Source: Sediminibacillus albus (GTDB taxonomy: Bacteria; Bacillota; Bacilli; Bacillales; Amphibacillaceae). Taken from it: a DNA stretch of 64,000 nt. Positions 36,142 to 45,695 of the stretch are shown here, in pieces (position 1 is the first letter of the stretch; the number at the start of each line of letters is the position of its first letter). The notes beneath the pieces were generated by a model that was not told the origin of the DNA, did no database searches, and worked only from the letters and a program-made list of their open reading frames with translations. Position numbers and translations under genes: made by a program. The DNA is taken from assembly GCF_900101125.1 (NCBI RefSeq), contig NZ_FNFL01000007.1, forward strand, positions 34,427 through 98,426. Reading direction: 5' to 3'.

Positions 36142-36176
36142 AAAAAAAGCTACCTTTAATTAGGTAGCTTTTTTTT
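36142..36176. terminator. bidirectional terminator
   Basis: AAAAAAAGCTACCT pairs with AGGTAGCTTTTTTTT around TTAATT. It separates the precursor gene from the convergent small membrane protein gene. Confidence 0.93.
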
Positions 36177-36363
36177 ATGGGTTTATTTTATTTTTTTTTC
36201 GGTCCTTTTGAGCAAAGTAATAAACACTAATTTCAAATGCGAAAAAAGCAATAAATATACTTGCTATAAAAGGATATGAAGAGTCAATCGCAAAGCAAAT
36301 AAGTAGAGATAAAAGGTAAAAAACAATCCCTACACTCAAATGATATTTAAGGTGTTTTTTCAT
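36175..36363 (-). CDS. small two-helix membrane protein, possible immunity protein
   Basis: A 62-residue protein with two membrane segments (VGIVFYLLSLLICFA and FIASIFIAFFAFEISVYYF) and a basic, charged C-terminus (QKDRKKNKIN). The start at 36363 has GGGAGGG nine bases upstream, so it is likely translated. Size, topology and convergent placement beside the Cys-rich precursor fit a bacteriocin immunity or accessory protein, but this is inference. Confidence 0.6.
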   Translation of the reverse strand: MKKHLKYHLSVGIVFYLLSLLICFAIDSSYPFIASIFIAFFAFEISVYYFAQKDRKKNKINP

Positions 36364-36537
36364 TTTACTAATCCCTCCCTATATACAGCACTCACAATTA
36401 CCTCTTTTTGTAAGCTTTATCCCATTATAACTTTATTACAGCTAATCATTCAAACAAATAATTCCTTTTTATTTATTTTTTTCCTTGTATTCTCGCTCTT
36501 TCAATAAAGAATAGAATTCACTATTTTTTCTTCATAT

Positions 36538-36978
36538 CTACCTCCATCCCAATACCTCCACTGTCGCTTGAATGATTTCATCGCGCCACCTTTGTGCTTG
36601 CCGCTTACTTACATTCATTTCTAATGCAACGCTGTCCCAAGTCAATTGTTTGTTTTTTCTCCAGTATCGATTCTTAACAAGTTCTTTATAGTCATTCGGT
36701 AAAGCATTGTAGACTTCCTCAATTGCACGGACAACTTGTTCTAAATACTTTAACTGTCTGCTAGTGGTGAGTCTGGTAGCCATCCGCTCTGTTGGATTCC
36801 CTGGTTGCCTAACCGAATTAGCACCTTTAACAATTGTTTTATCATCAGGATCATCATCAAAAGGATACATTATTTCTTCTCTTAAGTTAGCAATCTCTCT
36901 CAATGTTTGATGGTAGTTATACCATTCAGATTCAGCATGTTTAAATGTAATCTTTTTCGGCTTATTGGCTGTTGTCAT
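36538..36978 (-). CDS. RinA/ArpU-type phage transcription regulator
   Basis: A 146-residue phage late-gene regulator of the DUF722/RinA type, with a central ALPNDYKELVKNRYW and a C-terminal helix-turn-helix (TWDSVALEMNVSKRQAQRW). It is the last gene at the downstream end of the remnant, where such regulators usually stand just before the packaging genes. Here packaging genes are missing. Confidence 0.85.
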   Translation of the reverse strand: MTTANKPKKITFKHAESEWYNYHQTLREIANLREEIMYPFDDDPDDKTIVKGANSVRQPGNPTERMATRLTTSRQLKYLEQVVRAIEEVYNALPNDYKELVKNRYWRKNKQLTWDSVALEMNVSKRQAQRWRDEIIQATVEVLGWR

Positions 36979-36992
36979 CTTAATAGCCCCCC

Positions 36993-37403
36993 TTATCTAT
37001 TCCCGTCCGCAAAGTCTAGGCGGACCTTATACTTGATGGCGTTTATCTCTTCTCTGGTTGTATCTAATGCGTTTTGCCATCGTTTCCAGTTACCGAATGC
37101 TTGCGCTTCCGCTTTCCTCAGTTCAACAACAGCTAACTCTGCTTTCGCATCCTTGTACTTATCTGCTGCCAGATAAGCTTCAGCAAATGCTTGCTTTCTG
37201 GCAGCATAGATAGTTTTATATTGCTCGGCAAATTCTCCGGCTAGCTTTCCGATGAAGACCAGCTGCTTTGATTTTAAATCGATTAACTGTACCTTTGACT
37301 CTTCCGGCACCCGCTTTATAATCTTGTGATACTTGATCACTTCTTTTACATATTCGTCTATCCAGTCCTTTTGAGATTTACTGGAGCGGTCCAGTTCATT
37401 CAT
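36993..37403 (-). CDS. phage helical protein, unknown
   Basis: A 136-residue protein, strongly helical and Lys/Glu/Ala-rich (KYHKIIKRVPEESKV, AELAVVELRKAEAQAF). It starts at ATG 37403, overlapping the preceding small gene by 8 bases. Probably a phage early or middle protein; function unknown. Confidence 0.7.
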   Translation of the reverse strand: MNELDRSSKSQKDWIDEYVKEVIKYHKIIKRVPEESKVQLIDLKSKQLVFIGKLAGEFAEQYKTIYAARKQAFAEAYLAADKYKDAKAELAVVELRKAEAQAFGNWKRWQNALDTTREEINAIKYKVRLDFADGNR

Positions 37404-37521
37404 TCAGCCGCTCCTGGAATTGGATTATTTCTTTATCGGTCATACGGTCAAAGGCTTGTTTATTCCATCCGCTTCTCCATGTCAATTCTTCAATAAGCTG
37501 CATCCGCTCTTGATCAGTCAT
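37396..37521 (-). CDS. small phage protein (41 aa)
   Basis: Short frame of 41 residues beginning MTDQERMQLIEELTW. GGAGGG lies upstream of the ATG, and the stop overlaps the next gene start by 8 bases, which indicates coupled translation. No family recognised. Confidence 0.65.
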   Translation of the reverse strand: MTDQERMQLIEELTWRSGWNKQAFDRMTDKEIIQFQERLNE

Positions 37522-37562
37522 CCAATCCCTCCGTTTTGTTCGTGATTTAGTCGAACTGCTTC

Positions 37563-37667
37563 CTAAATCTCACCTTCACCTAAGCACTTTTCGCACGGCT
37601 CCCAATTACTTCCGTCAACATTAGTAAAGTAGCCTTCTCCTTTACACTCTTCGCAGGTTTTCATCAT
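37563..37667 (-). CDS. mini zinc-finger phage protein (34 aa)
   Basis: A 34-residue protein with two CxxCxGxG units, CEECKGEG and CEKCLGEG, the pattern of the DnaJ zinc domain and anti-TRAP. Two adjacent ATG codons follow GGAGGG. It could bind one zinc and act in protein or RNA contacts. Function unknown. Confidence 0.65.
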   Translation of the reverse strand: MMKTCEECKGEGYFTNVDGSNWEPCEKCLGEGEI

Positions 37668-37715
37668 TATCCAATCCCTCCGTTTTGTTGTGTTATGACT
37701 TGCTCGAACTACGAC

Positions 37716-37844
37716 TTAGTTTTTAATACTCTTTTCACGTTTTTTATTGCACCAATAACACAATGCAATATCCTCTCTTTTCTTTTTATATAAAGTAACT
37801 ACTTGCTTTTCACAATTAGGACATTCTTGCTTGTCGTATTTCAA
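37716..37844 (-). CDS. zinc-ribbon phage protein (42 aa)
   Basis: A 42-residue frame with CPNC and CYWC knuckles 21 residues apart, a zinc ribbon, and a Lys-rich tail. The start is TTG at 37844 after AAGGAGTG. Likely a nucleic-acid binding phage peptide; function unknown. Confidence 0.6.
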   Translation of the reverse strand: MKYDKQECPNCEKQVVTLYKKKREDIALCYWCNKKREKSIKN

Positions 37845-37905
37845 AAGCTCACACTCCTTACTGCACAATTTCTGCCAACTACCATTAAACACCGAAATTT
37901 ATTTT

Positions 37906-38439
37906 CTATATAAATATATTTCTGCGACCCCTATCATAATTTAAGAGCGGATCTATCACTTCGTCTTTCCATGTGAATTCTTCTCTTTCAGTTTCTTCGT
38001 TGGACTCGTAGCCGTAATCCCTATACTCAACTTTATACATTCCTTCAGGCAACAAATCTCTCCAATTCGTATCATCTAATTCGTTAAGAAGTTTTACAAA
38101 ATTATACTGCCACTTTTCAGGCATAGACTGTAGAACAGATCTTGGAATGACTAAATGAGTTGCGTAGGACAATCCAAAATATGAATGAATATCTTCCTGG
38201 TATTCGTAAACTAACTGTCCAACATAGTCATTCGCATATCCTTCTCCAAAGGCAAAAGCAAGAATGCAAAATGTTTCATCGTCTCCATACTTTTTGACCG
38301 TCTTCTCCGACACACCTACTTGTTCAAGTTTATTTAGCACATCATCATTGATTTCAACTAGCATGTAGGCATCTTCTCCGCCTTGTTGTTCGAATACTTC
38401 TAAATTATTTAACACGTCCAGTACCTTTTGCTTCCTCAC
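37906..38439 (-). CDS. phage protein, unknown
   Basis: A 177-residue acidic soluble protein (LNNLEVFEQQGGEDAYMLVEIN, truncated here, and YNFVKLLNELDDTNW) without recognised domain. It starts with GTG at 38439, overlapping the stop of the 39-residue gene in GTGA, so translation is coupled. Confidence 0.7.
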   Translation of the reverse strand: MRKQKVLDVLNNLEVFEQQGGEDAYMLVEINDDVLNKLEQVGVSEKTVKKYGDDETFCILAFAFGEGYANDYVGQLVYEYQEDIHSYFGLSYATHLVIPRSVLQSMPEKWQYNFVKLLNELDDTNWRDLLPEGMYKVEYRDYGYESNEETEREEFTWKDEVIDPLLNYDRGRRNIFI

Positions 38440-38555
38440 TTCTTTTCCTCCTTTATTTTCTTTCCGTTAACTTGATCCATAAGCCGCTCCAATGACTTCT
38501 CTGCATTTATCTTAAAGTTTCTTCTGTGTGTTTTAGGAGACTTACCTTTACCCAT
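38436..38555 (-). CDS. small basic phage protein (39 aa)
   Basis: A 39-residue Lys/Arg-rich peptide beginning MGKGKSPKTHRRNFKIN. GGAGGTTAGAAGG precedes the ATG at 38555, and the stop overlaps the next start in GTGA. Its charge suggests nucleic-acid binding. Confidence 0.65.
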   Translation of the reverse strand: MGKGKSPKTHRRNFKINAEKSLERLMDQVNGKKIKEEKK

Positions 38556-38635
38556 CCTTCTAACCTCCTATATATTGCCATTTATAAGAACGTTTGTTCG
38601 TGTTATACTAAAAAATAAAAAGGCGGTGTTACTTC

Positions 38636-39022
38636 ATGAGTCCAGAAATCGAAAGGGTAATCTACAGCTATATCCTTCTACCATATGTGCTTAAAGTATT
38701 TAAAATAGACAGACTTAATTTTGAGGAGTTATCCTCTCCGTCCAAATTTGTGTACTTAGAAAAATTGGATACAGTTATTAATTCCGTTCAACAGGATTAC
38801 AATGCCATCCGCAAGAAAGTCTTTTCTGGGTATCACGTTAATGTTAAGTATGTTGGCAAGGAAAACGACATGGTGCAGTATAAGTGGTACACCAAGAATG
38901 ACTCGGGCGTTATATGGATAGCTGTTGCGGATTTACGTGATATGACCAAGGAACTGATGAACGATTACCTTTATGGTCCTTTAGCGGTTGAAGTAACACC
39001 TAGTAATAAACCATGGTGTTAA
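38636..39022 (+). CDS. plus-strand protein within prophage remnant, unknown
   Basis: A 128-residue protein (ERVIYSYILLPYVLKVFK, YVGKENDMVQYKWYT). AGGCGGTG precedes the ATG. It is the only plus-strand gene among the phage genes and meets the minus-strand gene at 39019 tail to tail with a 4-base overlap. It may be a lysogenic-conversion cargo gene with its own promoter (TTGTTCGTGTTATACT just upstream). Function unknown. Confidence 0.65.
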   Translation: MSPEIERVIYSYILLPYVLKVFKIDRLNFEELSSPSKFVYLEKLDTVINSVQQDYNAIRKKVFSGYHVNVKYVGKENDMVQYKWYTKNDSGVIWIAVADLRDMTKELMNDYLYGPLAVEVTPSNKPWC

Positions 39023-39657
39023 CAACTTAATTTAAGCAGTTCCATTAGGTGGTAGCATTTCTTTGCTAAAGTATCTAGTTCATCATGCTTTATATGCAAT
39101 TCATGTTCAGCGGTCTGCAGCTGCTCTTCCAGGAGGCTTACTTTTTCGGCTAGTAAGTAATCTTGATCCGACTCAATCACAACTTTATTGTCCGCTTCAT
39201 TTTTCATGGACTCATACTGATGGACCAATTTTAGCTGTCTTTCTTTAAACTGTTCGAGTTCCTTTTGAGCCTTTTCGTATTTTTCTTTATAGTCGATTTC
39301 CGGAGAAAGGTTTTCTTTCTCCTTTTTGCTTTCTTCATACCTTTGTTTATTGGAATTCGTGGTTTTATGCTTTTTCAAAATCTGTTTCATCTGATCCAAA
39401 GTTTTGTTAACGAAGTCCCAATTGTTTTTCATCTTCTGCAGCTTATTGTGATCAATGCCCCATTTTTCGCGAATCTTCTTATCCGAAAGGCCAGCTTCTT
39501 TCATTTCGACATAACTAGCAGGGTTCATTTTCATCCGCTTCAACCGCTCCTCTACTGGCATATAATAAGTTTTCACCTCGTTATTAAATGACTCCGTATG
39601 AGGTCCAGTTTTTAATACGTTGTCAGCCCCGTACCGATAACTGCTTGTCTTTACCAA
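39019..39657 (-). CDS. phage coiled-coil protein
   Basis: A 212-residue protein with an N-terminal helix-turn-helix-like part (ASYVEMKEAGLSDKKIREKWG) and a long coiled coil (about 100-205). I prefer TTG 39657, with GGGGGTGG six bases upstream, over a longer frame from 39690. It overlaps the previous gene by 35 bases. The DNA-binding plus coiled-coil layout suggests a phage replication or regulatory accessory role. Confidence 0.65.
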   Translation of the reverse strand: MVKTSSYRYGADNVLKTGPHTESFNNEVKTYYMPVEERLKRMKMNPASYVEMKEAGLSDKKIREKWGIDHNKLQKMKNNWDFVNKTLDQMKQILKKHKTTNSNKQRYEESKKEKENLSPEIDYKEKYEKAQKELEQFKERQLKLVHQYESMKNEADNKVVIESDQDYLLAEKVSLLEEQLQTAEHELHIKHDELDTLAKKCYHLMELLKLSC

Positions 39658-39829
39658 TTGTAACCACCCCCAACAACTCTGCTTTTTCACATTGATGCTG
39701 GATATAAAGATTTTCTAAATCTTGATAAGGAATATCCTGAAGTCGGACATCGGATGCCATGCCCGCTTTTAATAATTCTTCAATGATCTTTTGCCTACGT
39801 GCTTCAACCGCTTCTCTTAACACAGCCAT
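39623..39829 (-). CDS. FbpA-like small protein in prophage
   Basis: A 68-residue protein whose first part (LREAVEARRQKIIEELLKAG) fits the Fur-regulated basic protein FbpA family, small proteins that in Bacillus work with an sRNA to restrict iron use. Here it sits in phage genes, its start overlapping the dUTPase stop by one base. Whether it acts in iron control or something phage-specific is unknown. Confidence 0.65.
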   Translation of the reverse strand: MAVLREAVEARRQKIIEELLKAGMASDVRLQDIPYQDLENLYIQHQCEKAELLGVVTIGKDKQLSVRG

Positions 39830-40380
39830 TAATATCCACTCTCCTGACGCCGGAAATTTTCGGCGTTTTTCTTTTCGTAGGCTTCGATTACTTCTGCTTC
39901 ACTAAAGCCTAGCAGCCCACCCAGTTCTAGATAAGCCGTGAACCCGAAAAACCAATTGGTTCTGTATTCACCGATCATATTATCGTGGTAATTCCACCAG
40001 GCATTATTTAGGCGCCTATTAATTACCGCGAACTTATTCATAAGATCACCGGTACCTCTTAATGCAAAATCACCATCCCAATTAGTCCCGATTTTGTTCC
40101 CGAGGGAAAGATTGAAATGCAATCCGTCCACATACTCTTCTAATGTTGGGTTTCTCCATCCGATGATTCCGCCCGTTACATTATTTATGGGCTCTTTCAT
40201 GTTCGGCTTTCTTTCTTCGCTCCAATGTTTGAAGAATCGTGCTTCATTTGCTAGCTCTGCTACTTCTACTTGAAGAGCAAAGATAATATTTAGTGTTAAA
40301 TCCTGTCCGCCCAGTTCTTTCTTTTCGATGATGTAATCATCAAGTTTCTGCTGTAGATCCGCTAATCTTTTAAAATTCAT
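39829..40380 (-). CDS. dimeric dUTPase (all-alpha NTP pyrophosphatase)
   Basis: A 183-residue phage dUTP diphosphatase of the dimeric, MazG-like class. The metal-binding helices appear as FALQVEVAELANEARFFKHW and the EYVDGLHF pair; these Glu and Asp residues bind Mg. It keeps dUTP low during phage replication. Its ATG overlaps the upstream stop by four bases. Confidence 0.88.
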   Translation of the reverse strand: MNFKRLADLQQKLDDYIIEKKELGGQDLTLNIIFALQVEVAELANEARFFKHWSEERKPNMKEPINNVTGGIIGWRNPTLEEYVDGLHFNLSLGNKIGTNWDGDFALRGTGDLMNKFAVINRRLNNAWWNYHDNMIGEYRTNWFFGFTAYLELGGLLGFSEAEVIEAYEKKNAENFRRQESGY

Positions 40381-40571
40381 TGTTCATCATCCTCCAATCG
40401 AATACATACCGTGCAGTTTTCTGGACTTTTTCTTTTGGCCAATATTTTTTTAGCTGTAGGAGAAGTTAACCAGTAAATATACTTTTGTTTCACATTCAAT
40501 TCTTTAGCACATTCCTTAGCAGTTCCCACGGCTCTTATTACATCACCTTTGTAAACTGCATATTGTTTCAT
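40377..40571 (-). CDS. small phage helix-turn-helix-like protein
   Basis: A 64-residue phage protein (KQYAVYKGDVIRAVGTAKE, CAKELNVKQKYIYWLTSP) common in Gram-positive phages next to DNA metabolism genes. The helical segment resembles the NUMOD-type DNA-binding motif. It is 11 bases after the methyltransferase stop and overlaps the dUTPase start by four. Confidence 0.7.
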   Translation of the reverse strand: MKQYAVYKGDVIRAVGTAKECAKELNVKQKYIYWLTSPTAKKILAKRKSPENCTVCIRLEDDEQ

Positions 40572-40582
40572 CCCTCACCCTC

Positions 40583-41875
40583 CTAACTCATTACAGCTTT
40601 ATATTCGTATTTCTTCACGCACATTTCCGGCAGGTTCGCCCTGACTAGAGCTTCTGCAAATGGTGGCGGTACAGAATTACCACATCTGGCCACCTGCTGA
40701 CTTTTCGGATATTTGTTGTCTTTATAATCACGATCAATGATGTATTCATAAGGAAAACCTTGTGCTTTAAACAGCTCATGTGGCTGGAGCATTCTCATGC
40801 CGATATCAACTATCTTGTAATCCTTTCCTGCTACCGTGACTAGGCCAAATCGATCTCTTGTGGTGATTGTGTGGAGAGGTCCATTAAGTGTCTGGCCAAT
40901 ATCAGAGCCGTAATACTTTGTTAGAAATGCACTCACTAGGCCGAACCGATTGGCTGTAGGAATTGTCGGTACCGGTTCATCCAAAGAGCTTCCTCTCGTT
41001 TCATCTCCCAGATGTGTGTAGTAATGCTGTAGGAAATACGCTTGATTCTTTACGATATAAGGCTTATCTGCTTCTACAACGAACTTCTTAATGCCTCGCT
41101 TAATCCTTGTCATAGTATTTTCGCTCAACGGACGATCTCGTCTGTAAATACTCGGCGCCGGCAACGACCAATCAATGATTTCTCCGGCCGTCCGGTATGG
41201 CTTTTTCAGTCCCATTTTTACGTTAATTTCAGTAGGCTCTCCATGTGTTGGCTCTGGCCACGCAATCGGTTCTCCGTCACACCTGGCTACCAGGAACAAT
41301 CTCTTTCTGGTTGTGGGCGCTCCATAGTCACAGGCTTTCAACTCTCTTGTATCAACCTCATAACCTAGCGCCTCCAACGACTTTTTGAAAGAACGAAACG
41401 TCATTCCCTTTCGCTCCGGATCCGGCGCCCATTCACCTTTGGAATCCTTCTTCAACGGGCCCCATGTTTTAAATTCTTCAACGTTTTCCAACATGATCAC
41501 TCGTGGCCTTACTGCAATCGCCCAATCAATAGCTATCCAGGCAAGCCCTCTTATTTTTTGGCTGACAGGTTTTCCACCCTTAGCTTTTGAGAAATGCTTG
41601 CAATCAGGAGATAACCAACACAATCCAACTTTACGACCTTTAACAACTTCTCTTGGATTGATATCCCAAACTGACTCACAGTAATGTTCAGTCTCTGGAT
41701 GGTTAGCTTTGTGCATTGCAATTGCCGCTGGATCATGATTGATAGCCACGTCCACATTCAGGCCGGTTGCCAATTCTATACCGGTGCTTGCTCCACCGCC
41801 TCCAGCAAAATTATCCACTATAATTTCTCGAAATAAATCTAACTGGAACTTGATGTCGCTTCCTCCCCTCTCCAC
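40583..41875 (-). CDS. phage DNA cytosine-5 methyltransferase
   Basis: A 430-residue C5 cytosine DNA methyltransferase. Visible motifs: SAM site DNFAGGGGASTGIE, catalytic Cys92 in SPDCKHFS, ENVEEF, RKRLFLVAR and QVARCGNSVPP. No restriction enzyme adjoins it, so it is a solitary phage methyltransferase, probably for protection against host restriction. The start is uncertain: GTG 41875 overlaps the upstream gene by 37 bases and the best ribosome site, GGGGAGG, is inside the frame, followed by no standard start at the right distance. Confidence 0.93.
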   Translation of the reverse strand: MERGGSDIKFQLDLFREIIVDNFAGGGGASTGIELATGLNVDVAINHDPAAIAMHKANHPETEHYCESVWDINPREVVKGRKVGLCWLSPDCKHFSKAKGGKPVSQKIRGLAWIAIDWAIAVRPRVIMLENVEEFKTWGPLKKDSKGEWAPDPERKGMTFRSFKKSLEALGYEVDTRELKACDYGAPTTRKRLFLVARCDGEPIAWPEPTHGEPTEINVKMGLKKPYRTAGEIIDWSLPAPSIYRRDRPLSENTMTRIKRGIKKFVVEADKPYIVKNQAYFLQHYYTHLGDETRGSSLDEPVPTIPTANRFGLVSAFLTKYYGSDIGQTLNGPLHTITTRDRFGLVTVAGKDYKIVDIGMRMLQPHELFKAQGFPYEYIIDRDYKDNKYPKSQQVARCGNSVPPPFAEALVRANLPEMCVKKYEYKAVMS

Positions 41876-42207
41876 TCTTTGATATCTTCTACCGTTGCAC
41901 GTTTTACCAAGAATGGCTCTCCGTGGATAAAGATAATATCAGTCATACCATCATCAATCTTTTTTAATTGTTCCAGGACATTAGCAGCTGGGTTGGATCC
42001 GCTGACCACCCGTATTGCTCTTGGGGAGTTTCCAAGCTTTTCAATAAGTCCGAATTCCTCCATATCATTTAAATGCCTATGCACTGTAGCAGTAGAATTA
42101 AGTCCAACTTCCTCCGCTATCTCTCGAACGGTAGGGGCGTATCCCTTCTCTCTAGTCATATCTTGAATGCATTGCAATATTTCGCTTTTTCTATGTCCGT
42201 GTTTCAT
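41839..42207 (-). CDS. LexA-type DNA-binding protein without protease domain
   Basis: A 122-residue protein whose N-terminal 65 residues are a LexA-type winged helix (SEILQCIQDMTREKGYAPTV, EIAEEVGLNSTATVHRHL). The rest is short and lacks the Ser-Lys self-cleavage dyad of LexA. It may be a phage repressor or modulator that binds without RecA-dependent cleavage. Confidence 0.8.
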   Translation of the reverse strand: MKHGHRKSEILQCIQDMTREKGYAPTVREIAEEVGLNSTATVHRHLNDMEEFGLIEKLGNSPRAIRVVSGSNPAANVLEQLKKIDDGMTDIIFIHGEPFLVKRATVEDIKEWRGEEATSSSS

Positions 42208-42219
42208 GCTTGCCCTCCT

Positions 42220-42438
42220 CTAAAAGGGGAGATCATCGTCTGATATATCGACTGGCTCTCCGTTTTCTTCCGGCGATTCAGATGCTTGTTCGGATCCGCT
42301 GCGGTTATTGTTGTTTTTACTTTCCAGAAACTGAATTGTTTCCGCAAGCACTTCTGTAATGAAGACCCTTTTTCCGTCCTGTCCTTCAAAATTTCTTGTT
42401 TGCAAGCGCCCGTCTACTCCAATCAGGGAACCTTTATT
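42220..42438 (-). pseudogene. ssb: 5'-truncated phage ssb
   Basis: The frame encodes the second half of a single-stranded DNA-binding protein ([21 protein letters not shown], reading to the acidic tail DISDDDLPF, which contacts partner proteins). About 55 N-terminal residues are missing. The break coincides with a fragment of the dispersed repeat at 42439-42464, so it is a truncated remnant at the edge of the phage region. Confidence 0.88.
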
Positions 42439-42464
42439 TATCATCGTTCGATTTTCGCTTTGGG
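42439..42464. repeat. dispersed-repeat fragment at ssb break
   Basis: TCATCGTTCGATTTT followed by CGCTTTG matches the right end of the hairpin element (TCATCGTTCGATTTT then TGCTTTG near 61176-61197, inverted). It sits exactly where ssb similarity stops. Confidence 0.7.
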
Positions 42465-42533
42465 CAGTACTGCAAGTTGTGTGATGTAACAAAAATGACA
42501 GCTAATTAAGTGGCTAATTTGTTCTATGGAACA

Positions 42534-42548
42534 TTGAAAGCGTTTTTT
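42534..42548 (+). promoter_or_regulatory. cre-like site before glycerate kinase
   Basis: TTGAAAGCGTTTTTT fits the CcpA consensus apart from one base. It is 110 bases upstream of the glycerate kinase start and suggests catabolite control. Confidence 0.55.
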
Positions 42549-42657
42549 TCGTTTGATAGAATGACTTAAACAAAAGCACACTCGTTAAACGGAAAAGAGG
42601 GGGCTGGTCTATAGCACCTTAATGGGTTATGAGGTGGAAGGGATAGGGGGAAAAGGG

Positions 42658-43809
42658 ATGAAAATATTAATTGCTCCTGATTCGTTTAAAGGATCGATAA
42701 CGAGTACTCAAGCAGCACAGGCTGTCAGCAGAGCTGTTAAAGAGCTTGATCGACAAGCCGAAGTTATTGAGCTGCCAATGGCCGATGGCGGCGAGGGAAC
42801 AGTTGATGCTGTGTTGGTAAGCAGAGGCGGCGAAAAGATCACTTGTATGGTGGAAGATCCGTTAGGAAGAAGAATAGAGGCAGACTATGGCTGGATAAAG
42901 GATGAAAGCACTGCTGTAATTGAAACGGCAGCTGCTTCAGGGCTGCCTTTGCTAACCAAGGAAGAGCTGAATCCAATGCTAGCTTCCAGCTATGGTACAG
43001 GCCAGTTAATAAGTGATGCATTAAAAAAAGGCGCCACGACGATAATTTTAGGGCTTGGTGGAAGTGCTACGGTTGATGGTGGTGTAGGTCTTTTCCAGGC
43101 GCTGGGGTTGAAAGTATTTGATCAGCAGGGGAAAGAATTGCAGCGAGTGGGCGGCAATCTCCAGCGTATTTCCAGTATAGATACTTCTGCTCTAAACCAA
43201 AAGCTTACACAAGCAAAAGTAATTGTTGCTTCCGACGTCACCAATCCATTGCTTGGCAGTAACGGAGCTGTTTCTGTGTTCGGTCCGCAAAAGGGCGTAA
43301 CTGCGGGTCAGTATCGAGCTTTTGAAGACGGGATGAGCCGGTTTGCTGCTATTGTCAATCAATCGGTTAACCGCAATAAGATTGAGGAAGCAGGCAGTGG
43401 AGCTGCTGGGGGTATCGGTTTTTTGCTTCATTCGTTATTAAATGCGGAGTTTCGCAGCGGAGTGGAGCTGATGCTGGAAATAAGTAAATGGAGAGAGCAT
43501 GTAGGGGAGGCAGATATTGTCCTTACAGGCGAAGGGAAAATTGATGGGCAGTCGTTGTTTGGCAAGGTGCCTGTCGGAATAGCGAGAGCTGCCAAAAAGG
43601 AAAACGTCCCGGTTGTTGCTTTCGCCGGAACGATTGGGGAAGGACTCGACAGACTGTCGGCGGAAGGGATTATAACCGTTATCCCTATCGTTGATAAGCC
43701 GATGAAACTGACAGAAGCAATGGCGACGGGGGAAGAGTTACTGTATGAAGCGGCCAAGCGTGTGATGCACTTAATTTTATTAGGTCAGCTGACAAATAAG
43801 AAAAACTAG
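42658..43809 (+). CDS. glxK: glycerate kinase (GlxK/GarK type)
   Basis: A 383-residue kinase converting glycerate to phosphoglycerate (class II type). Diagnostic stretches are ILIAPDSFKGSITSTQAA, MADGGEGTVD, LGLGGSATVDGG and VLTGEGKIDGQ. ATG 42658 after GGGGG is chosen over a longer frame from 42622. It stands alone between the phage remnant and the maltodextrin locus, convergent with the GH13 gene. Confidence 0.93.
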   Translation: MKILIAPDSFKGSITSTQAAQAVSRAVKELDRQAEVIELPMADGGEGTVDAVLVSRGGEKITCMVEDPLGRRIEADYGWIKDESTAVIETAAASGLPLLTKEELNPMLASSYGTGQLISDALKKGATTIILGLGGSATVDGGVGLFQALGLKVFDQQGKELQRVGGNLQRISSIDTSALNQKLTQAKVIVASDVTNPLLGSNGAVSVFGPQKGVTAGQYRAFEDGMSRFAAIVNQSVNRNKIEEAGSGAAGGIGFLLHSLLNAEFRSGVELMLEISKWREHVGEADIVLTGEGKIDGQSLFGKVPVGIARAAKKENVPVVAFAGTIGEGLDRLSAEGIITVIPIVDKPMKLTEAMATGEELLYEAAKRVMHLILLGQLTNKKN

Positions 43810-43827
43810 AATAACTATTTCACAAAC

Positions 43828-43856
43828 CAGGCTCTCCCGACTATCGGAAGAGCCTG
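43828..43856. terminator. hairpin between convergent genes
   Basis: CAGGCTCT and AGAGCCTG bracket CCCGACTATCGGA, a hairpin between the glycerate kinase and the convergent GH13 gene. T runs are short. Confidence 0.6.
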
Positions 43857-43862
43857 TTGCTA

Positions 43863-45689
<1,827 letters not shown>

Positions 45690-45695
45690 CTATCT

